Shown here: piece after piece, positions 14,274 to 20,077 of the stretch
How the letters are laid out: each line of letters starts with the position of its first letter
How positions within the stretch are numbered: the stretch's first letter is position 1
Assembly (NCBI GenBank): GCA_050943575.1
Contig: JBMNPL010000011.1
Coordinates: forward strand, 1-20,077
DNA length: 20,077 nt
DNA from: WRCA01 sp050943575
GTDB taxonomy: Bacteria; Pseudomonadota; Alphaproteobacteria; Rs-D84
Direction: 5' to 3'
The notes under the pieces: generated by a model
What the model was told of the DNA's origin: nothing
The model's input: only the letters and a program-made list of their open reading frames with translations
The model's database searches: none
Translations under genes and position numbers: made by a program

Positions 14274-15233
14274 ATGAAAAAGATTATTATTTGTATTTTT
14301 GCGGTTTTATTTTCAACTTCGGTTTTTGCAGAAAAACAGGTTGCTTCATCTGATGTTATGGGTGCTTGGGGGTCACCAGAACCGCTTCATACTACTCCAA
14401 TGAGTGTATTGGGAAAAGGTATAAACAGGGAAAATGGTGGTGGTAATATAATTTTGGTTTATATGGCGCGTAAAATTGTACCACATGGGGGATATTTTTG
14501 TTTTACAACACTGGATGTTGCTATCACGAGTGGTGGAGGTCGCGGGACTGTTTATCGTAATGCGATTGGTGAACAGTGTGCTTGGTATTGTGAAAATGGT
14601 TATGCAGGCGAAGGGTGTACAGCAGGCGATGGTACCAATTGTAATATGAAAACCATAGGTCAAGCTGATATAGATAATGCTCAAATTTATAAATCAGGTG
14701 GAGGCATAAAACAAAATTTAGTTAATGATAAAGGTATGTTTATAGAAAATCGCGTATTCGGAGTTTTGGGGGCTGATACAATTCTTGTTGCTATGGAAAT
14801 TCTTACAAATGGGCGTGGAATAAAAGCCCAACCAATTACATTTTTTGCTGGAAATTGGGATTATAATCAACAGAAAACAACAGAAACCGCTATGAGTGTT
14901 GAAACAAACCCATCTAGCTCAACTCTTCGTAAAACATTATGTGCAGAAGGCTGGACTGGAAGTGATTGTAACACCAGAACAGATGTATGTACTGCTTGTC
15001 CGGACAATAGGGTATTTATTGTAGACAAAGATGCCTGTAGTGCTGGCAAATTAGACCCTGAGCATCCTGGGGATAAAGCATATTCATGTGATGGTGATAG
15101 AACTAAATATATGAATCATGAAGGGAATTGTGCTGGTAAAGGATATACTAGCGCATCAGATATTATATCAAAAAATTGTTGGAAAACATCAAATTCATAC
15201 GATTTTCATAAATGTATGAATCCGACAAAATAG
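14274..15233 (+). CDS. Exported cysteine-rich protein with two EGF-like segments
   Basis: Not recognised as a family. The start is set at ATG 14274, preceded by AAGGA that overlaps the end of the upstream gene; the frame open from 14235 adds unrelated residues. The 319-residue product has a signal peptide (MKKIIICIFAVLFSTSVFAE, cleavage after VFA). The first half is Gly-rich (NRENGGGNII, SGGGRGTVYR). Two segments match the second half of an EGF-like module, C-x8-C with a central aromatic-x-Gly: C106-ENGYAGEG-C115 and C223-AEGWTGSD-C232. About twelve further cysteines fill the C-terminal third. Disulphide-rich folding in the periplasm or on the surface is likely. The five-base spacing from the 877-residue gene implies co-expression and perhaps a shared surface structure. 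Confidence 0.85.
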   Translation: MKKIIICIFAVLFSTSVFAEKQVASSDVMGAWGSPEPLHTTPMSVLGKGINRENGGGNIILVYMARKIVPHGGYFCFTTLDVAITSGGGRGTVYRNAIGEQCAWYCENGYAGEGCTAGDGTNCNMKTIGQADIDNAQIYKSGGGIKQNLVNDKGMFIENRVFGVLGADTILVAMEILTNGRGIKAQPITFFAGNWDYNQQKTTETAMSVETNPSSSTLRKTLCAEGWTGSDCNTRTDVCTACPDNRVFIVDKDACSAGKLDPEHPGDKAYSCDGDRTKYMNHEGNCAGKGYTSASDIISKNCWKTSNSYDFHKCMNPTK

Positions 15234-15275
15234 AATTTAAATAGTTTTTATTTCATAATTTAATAGACGGGGGAG

Positions 15276-15300
15276 TGGGGGCGTCCCCCATTAGTATTTT
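15276..15300 (+). terminator. Possible terminator with G5/C5 stem
   Basis: TGGGGG (15276-15281) pairs with CCCCCA (15285-15290) around a three-base loop CGT, followed by TTAGTATTTT. Another G5 run at 15269-15273 just upstream could compete for the C5 run. It lies about 40 bases after the stop of the EGF-like gene and could end that transcript, though the T tract is interrupted. Confidence 0.45.
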
Positions 15301-15328
15301 ATAAATTACTATTTATTAAAATACGTAC

Positions 15329-15347
15329 AAACAATTAATAATTGTTT
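15329..15347. repeat. Perfect inverted repeat, nine-base arms
   Basis: AAACAATTA (15329-15337) and TAATTGTTT (15339-15347) form a dyad with a single-base centre. Such an uninterrupted palindrome is better suited to binding a dimeric protein than to forming an RNA hairpin. No partner is known. Confidence 0.5.
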
Positions 15348-15351
15348 ACCT

Positions 15352-15374
15352 TAATCATTATTCTTTAATGATTA
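15352..15374. repeat. Perfect inverted repeat with five-base loop
   Basis: TAATCATTA (15352-15360) and TAATGATTA (15366-15374) can form an AT-only-plus-one hairpin around TTCTT. It follows the previous palindrome by four bases. In so A/T-rich a spacer, chance is a real alternative. Confidence 0.45.
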
Positions 15375-15393
15375 TAGTCCATGCCCAGACCAT

Positions 15394-15422
15394 TAAATAA
15401 AAACACTCCGAAAAGGAGTGTT
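15394..15422 (-). terminator. Intrinsic terminator of the CAU tRNA
   Basis: On the minus strand AACACTCC (15422-15415) pairs with GGAGTGTT (15409-15402) around TTTTC, followed by TTTATTTAA. It lies six bases beyond the tRNA CCA end, an ordinary tRNA terminator. Confidence 0.85.
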
Positions 15423-15428
15423 GTTATT

Positions 15429-15505
15429 TGGTGGGTCGGCAGGGACTCGAACCCCGGACCAAAGCGTTATGAGCGCTCCGCTCTAACCAACTGAGCTACC
15501 GACCC
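15429..15505 (-). tRNA. tRNA with CAU anticodon (elongator Met or lysidine-type Ile2)
   Basis: The 77-base tRNA has acceptor stem GGGTCGG/CCGACCC, discriminator A and encoded CCA; D arm GCTC-AGTTGGTTA-GAGC; anticodon stem GAGCG/CGCTT with loop CTCATAA (anticodon CAU); and T stem CGGGG/CCCTG with TTCGAGT loop. The fully paired position 1:72 excludes the usual initiator tRNA. Whether it is elongator Met or tRNA-Ile2 (CAU modified to lysidine by TilS) cannot be settled by eye. Confidence 0.93.
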
Positions 15506-15573
15506 GACTGCCAAATTATACAGCTTTTTTATCATGTTTCAAGTGAAAAATGTAATTTTTAATAATAAGTGCC

Positions 15574-15602
15574 TTGCAAAAAAATCATATTTCGGATATA
15601 AA
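15574..15602 (+). promoter_or_regulatory. Promoter of dnaE (possibly leaderless)
   Basis: TTGCAA (15574-15579) and TATAAA (15597-15602) are 17 bases apart. Six bases separate the -10 from ATG 15609, so the predicted transcript begins at the start codon itself. There is no Shine-Dalgarno before this ATG. Confidence 0.6.
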
Positions 15603-15608
15603 ATAAGC

Positions 15609-18600
15609 ATGTTCAATCAATTTGTTCATCTTCGTGTGCATACTAAATATTCCATAGGCGAAGGGACACTTTATATTGATGCAAATCCTAAAAAAGATCC
15701 CAATCGTATAACTATTGTAAAATTATGCAAGCAATATGAAATGCCAGCAGTTGCAATAACAGATACAAATTTAATGTCTGGGACGGCGGAATTTTCTGAC
15801 GCAATGTCAAAAAATAGAATTCAACCTATAATTGGTATTTGCGCATCATTAAATCATCATGAAAAAGTAGATTCAAAAATTTTAAGGATTGAACAATTAT
15901 CTCAAATAATTTTATTAGCACAAAATGAACAAGGTTGGAATAACCTGTGTAAATTAAATTCTTTGATGTATATGCGATCAGATAATATTCATTTAGGTGC
16001 ATTTATAAACATATCCGAATTAGAAAAATATTCAGCTGGATTAATTTGTTTATCTGGTGGGCATACTGGGCCTTTGGGGCAAATGATTTTACAAGGGCAA
16101 AGTGCAGATGAAATGGCACAACGATTCAAAGGTATTTTTAACGACAGATTTTATATTGAAATTCAACGGCATGGTTTGGATGAAGAAATTAAAACAGAGC
16201 CTGAATTTTTACGTATAGCACAAGAACAAACAATTCCAATTGTCGCGACAAATGATGTTTGTTTTGCCCGCCCAGAAAATTACGAATCTGCTGATGCTTT
16301 GGGATGTGTTTTACAACAAACTAAAGTTATTGATCCAGAACGTAAACGTAAAAATTCAGAACAATATTTTAAATCATCTGATGAAATGTGTGAACTTTTC
16401 AATGATTTACCAGAAGCCTTGGAAAATACTTTAATAATAGCACAACGTTGTGGTTTTATGGTTAATACAAAATCAGAACCGCTATTACCCAGATTTGCAG
16501 ATGATTTTGAAACTGAATGTCAAATGTTGCGCGATAATTCTAGGGCGGGCCTTGCAAAAAGAATGGCACAACAAAAGATAAGCACAGAAGAACAGAAAAA
16601 ATATTTTGATCAACTAGAATTTGAACTGGAAGTCATAATAAAAATGGGTTTTCCTGGTTATTTTCTAATAGTTGCAGATTATATTGATTGGTGCCGAAAA
16701 AATGATATTTTAGTTGGCCCTGGACGCGGTTCTGGGGCGGGTTCTATGGTTGCTTGGGCGTTGGGTATTACAAATATTAATCCGATAAAATATGGGCTTT
16801 TGTTTGAACGTTTTTTAAATCCTGATAGAATTTCTATGCCTGACTTTGATATTGATTTTGAACCAGCAGGTCTAGAACGTGTTGCAAATTATATCAGTGA
16901 AAAATATGGTGCAGATCATATTTGCAGAATAATTACTTTTGGCAGTATGCAAGCACGTGGCGCAATTCGTGATATTGGGCGCGTATATGGAATGCCTTAT
17001 TCTAAAACAGATAGATTTGCAAAATTAATTCCGATGGATACAAAAAAAATTGCTGATGCGATTAAAAAATCTGGAGATATTCAAGAATTATTAAATAATG
17101 ACACAGATCTTAAAAAAGTAATAGATGTTTCAATGGAAATAGAAGGTGCGTTTAGAAATTTAGGGCAACATGCGTGCGGTTTTGTTATCGGGGACAGACC
17201 AACAACTGATATTGCACCTGTATATCGTGATCCCGCTAATGAAATGCCATCTTGCCAGTTTGATGGTAATTTTTTGGAATCTGTTGGTTTGATTAAATTT
17301 GATTTTTTGGGACTGGAAACATTGGCAATTTTAAAATACGCAATTCAATTGATTAAAGAAACTCATGGTGTAAATCTAAATCTGGATGAAATACCACTAG
17401 AAGATGAAAAAACATTTGAATTATGGCGTGCTGGAAAAACAATTGGTGTGTTTCAATATGAAGCCCCGTTTGTTCAACAAACTTTAAAAAAAATGCAACC
17501 GACATCATTTGCAAATATTGTTGCATTAAATGCTTTGAATCGTCCTGGACCAATTGCCCATATTCCTCAATATATTGCCAGAATGCATGGTAAAGAAGAA
17601 GTTGTATATCCACATCCCGCAACCGAAGATATATTAAAAGAAACTTATGGAATTATTGTATACCAAGAACAAGTTATGCAAATGGCGCGTGCATTAGCAG
17701 GATTTACACGTGGTGAATCTGATACTTTGCGTAAAGGTATGGGTAAAAAAATTAAAGAAGTTCTGGATAAAATGGAACCCAAGTTTTACGAAGGTTGCGA
17801 ACGTGAAAAAACCTTATCAAGACCCGAAGCCGAAGAATTATGGGGAGAATTTATAAAATTCGCAGAATATGCATTTAATAAATCACATAGTGTTGCATAT
17901 TCAGTAATTGCGGCACAATGTGCATATATCAAAGCACATTATCCTGCAGAATTTTTAGCCGCGGCAATGTCTTCGGCATTAAATGATTTTGATCAACTTG
18001 CATTATATGCAGATGATGCAAAAACCAATTTTAATTTAGAATTGGTGCCACCTGATGTAAATAATTCTGAATCTTTATTTGTTGTTCGTGATAATAAAAT
18101 TATATTTGCATTGGCGGCTATTAAAGGTGTGGGCAGGGCGGTTACAGATGCACTTGTTGCGGAAAGAAATGCTAATGGAAAATATAAAAACCTTACAGAT
18201 TTTGCAAAGCGTACTGCACCATTTATGAATAAACGCGTATTAGAGGCTTTTGCCAAAGTCGGTGCGCTTGATTCTTTGGAGCCAAATCGTGCAAAAATAT
18301 TTATGAATGCTGATATTATTTTATCTTATGCGTCCAAACAAAAATCAGATGAAAATACGTTATCTTTATTTGAAAATACAGCAGTTGATGATGTGTCTGA
18401 AAATAGATTAAGTAAGAATTTAGTCGCAACTTCGGCTTGGAATTTTGGAGAACGTATGGAAAATGAATTAAGCGCTTTGGGATTTTATATTTCTGCACAT
18501 CCGATGGATCAGTATAAAAAATTGATAGAACGGGAAAAATTAACAACAAGTGTTTCTTTGCAATCTAAACGTGATCGTGAAAATGTAATGATAGCCGTAT

Positions 18601-19052
18601 CTGTAAATAGTTTTAATAAACGTACAACCAAGGCTGGAAAATTAATGTGCAGTATTAATTCTGCTGATAGTTTTGGCAATGTTGATGCAGTTTGTTTTGG
18701 TGATACAGTATCATCAGTTGTTTCAGTTTTACAAAAAGAAAACATGGTTTTATTACAAGGCAGAGCCAGTGTTCGCGATAATAGTGTTTCAATGTTTGTT
18801 GATAATGTTATTCCGTTAAGTCAATGGATAGCGGATATTGCTAAAAAAATAACACTAGAAGTTAATAATTCAGAATATTTAACAGATATAAAAAATTTAA
18901 TCAATAATTTACCAAAAGGTGAAACCAAGGTATATTTAAAAATAACCACAAATGGCAAAACGATTAATTTGGCATTACCACAAAGTGTTTATATAGGTAA
19001 TACTATTTCCGATGATATGAACGCATTAGGCGTTAAGGTTTTGATTGAATAA
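15609..19052 (+). CDS. dnaE: DNA polymerase III subunit alpha
   Basis: This is the replicative polymerase catalytic subunit. ATG 15609 is chosen because MFNQFVHLRVHTKYS matches the normal DnaE start; the frame extends to 15534 but that part is unconserved and lies over the promoter. The 1147-residue length is normal. In order: an N-terminal PHP domain (about 5-290), the polymerase core with GPGRGSGAGSMVAWALGI (about 371-388) and catalytic PDFDIDF (Asp412, Asp414), the HRPG-like LNRPGPIAHIPQYI and KKMQPTSFANIVALNA region, YAFNKSHSVAYS, a helix-hairpin-helix region (about 840-880), a likely internal beta-clamp-binding motif TLSLF (917-921), and an OB-fold domain (about 990-1075). It converges on secA with a six-base gap and no visible terminator. 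Confidence 0.97.
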   Translation: MFNQFVHLRVHTKYSIGEGTLYIDANPKKDPNRITIVKLCKQYEMPAVAITDTNLMSGTAEFSDAMSKNRIQPIIGICASLNHHEKVDSKILRIEQLSQIILLAQNEQGWNNLCKLNSLMYMRSDNIHLGAFINISELEKYSAGLICLSGGHTGPLGQMILQGQSADEMAQRFKGIFNDRFYIEIQRHGLDEEIKTEPEFLRIAQEQTIPIVATNDVCFARPENYESADALGCVLQQTKVIDPERKRKNSEQYFKSSDEMCELFNDLPEALENTLIIAQRCGFMVNTKSEPLLPRFADDFETECQMLRDNSRAGLAKRMAQQKISTEEQKKYFDQLEFELEVIIKMGFPGYFLIVADYIDWCRKNDILVGPGRGSGAGSMVAWALGITNINPIKYGLLFERFLNPDRISMPDFDIDFEPAGLERVANYISEKYGADHICRIITFGSMQARGAIRDIGRVYGMPYSKTDRFAKLIPMDTKKIADAIKKSGDIQELLNNDTDLKKVIDVSMEIEGAFRNLGQHACGFVIGDRPTTDIAPVYRDPANEMPSCQFDGNFLESVGLIKFDFLGLETLAILKYAIQLIKETHGVNLNLDEIPLEDEKTFELWRAGKTIGVFQYEAPFVQQTLKKMQPTSFANIVALNALNRPGPIAHIPQYIARMHGKEEVVYPHPATEDILKETYGIIVYQEQVMQMARALAGFTRGESDTLRKGMGKKIKEVLDKMEPKFYEGCEREKTLSRPEAEELWGEFIKFAEYAFNKSHSVAYSVIAAQCAYIKAHYPAEFLAAAMSSALNDFDQLALYADDAKTNFNLELVPPDVNNSESLFVVRDNKIIFALAAIKGVGRAVTDALVAERNANGKYKNLTDFAKRTAPFMNKRVLEAFAKVGALDSLEPNRAKIFMNADIILSYASKQKSDENTLSLFENTAVDDVSENRLSKNLVATSAWNFGERMENELSALGFYISAHPMDQYKKLIEREKLTTSVSLQSKRDRENVMIAVSVNSFNKRTTKAGKLMCSINSADSFGNVDAVCFGDTVSSVVSVLQKENMVLLQGRASVRDNSVSMFVDNVIPLSQWIADIAKKITLEVNNSEYLTDIKNLINNLPKGETKVYLKITTNGKTINLALPQSVYIGNTISDDMNALGVKVLIE

Positions 19053-19058
19053 TGGTTT

Positions 19059-20077
19059 TTATTTCAACTTTCCACAACAATGTTTATATTTTAATCCTGA
19101 TCCACAAGGACAGGGAGAATTACGTTTAGCGCCAGCATTGTTTAAGTTCGCATCGTGTTCTTGATGTTCTTTTTCAGTTGCTGCAATATCTTCACGTGAT
19201 AATTCCATTCTGCACAAGTAAGATAAAGACAGGGCTTTGAAAGTATTTAACATACCACTGAATAAATCAAATGCTTCGCGTTTATATTCATACAATGGAT
19301 TCCTTTGAGCATATCCACGCAATCCAATTCCAGATTGCAACATATCCATTGCTGCTAAATGTTTGCGCCAAGTATTATCCAAAGCGCTCAACATCATTTG
19401 TTTTTGTGCTGTTTGCATCAATTCAGTACCATATTTTTCTGTTTGATAATCATATCTGTTATTAGCTAGTTTTAATAACATTTCATAGGCTTTGACTTCT
19501 GTAATATTTTCATCAGCTTTCCAAGAATCTAAATCAGTTATATCCAGCCCAAAAATACGTTGCATAGAATCATGAATACCTTTTAAATTCCAATCTTCTG
19601 GACGTGATTTTTCTGGAATATTGACTTCGGCAATATTTTCAATAACATCAGCCATAAATTCTCTTACTAATGGTGTCAAGTCATCACTGGTCATTAAATT
19701 ATCGCGTTGTTTATAAACAATGTTCCTTTGTTCATTCATAACATTGTCGTATTTTAATAATTCTTTACGTGATTCAAAATAACGTGCTTCCACGCGTTTT
19801 TGTGCTTTTTCAAGGGCTTTATTAATCCAAGGGTGTTTAATCGCTTCCCCTGGTTTTAATCCCAAACTTACCAGCATTCCATCCAATCGTGCTGCACCAA
19901 AAATTCGCATTAAATCATCATCTAGTGCTAAAAAGAATTTAGAATCTCCAGGATCGCCTTGGCGCCCACTACGTCCACGTAATTGATTATCAATACGACG
20001 AGATTCATGCCTTTCTGTACCAATAACATATAAACCACCCGCATCCAAAACGATTTTTTTGTTTTTTTCTACGGTGT
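19059..20077 (-). CDS. secA: Preprotein translocase ATPase SecA, C-terminal part (runs off right edge)
   Basis: SecA drives protein export through SecYEG. The frame enters from the right edge with no start in view (codons continue upstream of 20048, reading TVEKNKKIVLDAGGLYVIG), so about the last 339 residues are present. Visible parts are the motif VI region GTERHESRRIDNQLRGRSGR, followed by QGDPGDSKFFLALDDDLMRIFG, the LLKYDNVMNEQRNIVYKQRD helical scaffold, the WRKHLAAMDMLQSGIGLRGY segment, RNPLYEYKREAFDLFSGML, and the C-terminal SEC-C zinc motif CPCGSGLKYKHCC that binds SecB and phospholipid. A short linker precedes the zinc motif. The nearby exported proteins would be SecA clients, but this is a general housekeeping gene. 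An internal TTG at 20048 is not the start. Confidence 0.97.
   Translation of the reverse strand, partial: TVEKNKKIVLDAGGLYVIGTERHESRRIDNQLRGRSGRQGDPGDSKFFLALDDDLMRIFGAARLDGMLVSLGLKPGEAIKHPWINKALEKAQKRVEARYFESRKELLKYDNVMNEQRNIVYKQRDNLMTSDDLTPLVREFMADVIENIAEVNIPEKSRPEDWNLKGIHDSMQRIFGLDITDLDSWKADENITEVKAYEMLLKLANNRYDYQTEKYGTELMQTAQKQMMLSALDNTWRKHLAAMDMLQSGIGLRGYAQRNPLYEYKREAFDLFSGMLNTFKALSLSYLCRMELSREDIAATEKEHQEHDANLNNAGAKRNSPCPCGSGLKYKHCCGKLK

Noticed and set aside
14867..15049. Minus-strand small frames inside the EGF-like gene and inside dnaE (for example 17353-17622, 18316-18549)
   Set aside because: They lie fully antisense to well-supported genes and have no recognisable content; these are composition shadows.
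15534..15608. dnaE starting at 15534
   Set aside because: The extra 25 residues do not resemble DnaE, and the segment contains the predicted promoter TTGCAA/TATAAA.

Overview
The window is AT-rich, with intergenic spacers that are nearly pure A/T. It carries conserved bacterial housekeeping genes whose arrangement and motifs fit an alphaproteobacterium: a serine-type D,D-carboxypeptidase followed by holB and tatD, lemA with htpX, a long L25/Ctc with an acidic tail, and an omega subunit gene with an acidic tail. Tight gene packing, a decaying nutrient-uptake operon and cysteine-rich exported proteins suggest a host-associated lineage with a reduced genome. This is inference; species cannot be named from the sequence alone.

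Layout. 1-157 holds the start of an unrecognised minus-strand gene with its own near-consensus promoter. 261-5054 is a compact six-gene minus-strand operon read dac, holB, tatD, smpB, lemA, htpX (cell wall, replication, nuclease, ribosome rescue, membrane quality control), with overlaps of 10-16 bases or gaps of 2-17 bases. A divergent promoter region at 5055-5157 also serves rplY (L25) on the plus strand, which ends at a bidirectional terminator at 5835-5863. 5895-8539 is the relic of a branched-chain amino acid (Liv/HAAT-type) ABC importer operon: livF and a substrate-binding protein are intact, livG has a 2-base frameshift, and livM is reduced to its last few dozen codons; livH is absent. 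8430-9732 holds two orphan genes with their own promoter. The downstream one runs out of frame into the livM remnant. 9835-9924 is tRNA-Ser(GGA), 13 bases behind rpoZ.

From 10396 rightward on the plus strand, mtaB (tRNA methylthiotransferase) is followed by two adjacent genes for exported cysteine-rich proteins (11635-15233), the second with two EGF-like C-x8-C segments. A spacer of about 195 bases then holds three hairpins and one uninterrupted palindrome, ending at a minus-strand CAU tRNA (15429-15505). dnaE (15609-19052) follows, converging on the C-terminal third of secA, which enters from the right edge.

No gene-free stretch exceeds 300 bases. No CRISPR array, insertion sequence, integrase or rRNA was seen. 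The most unusual parts are the broken liv operon joined to the two orphan genes, and the secreted cysteine-rich pair.
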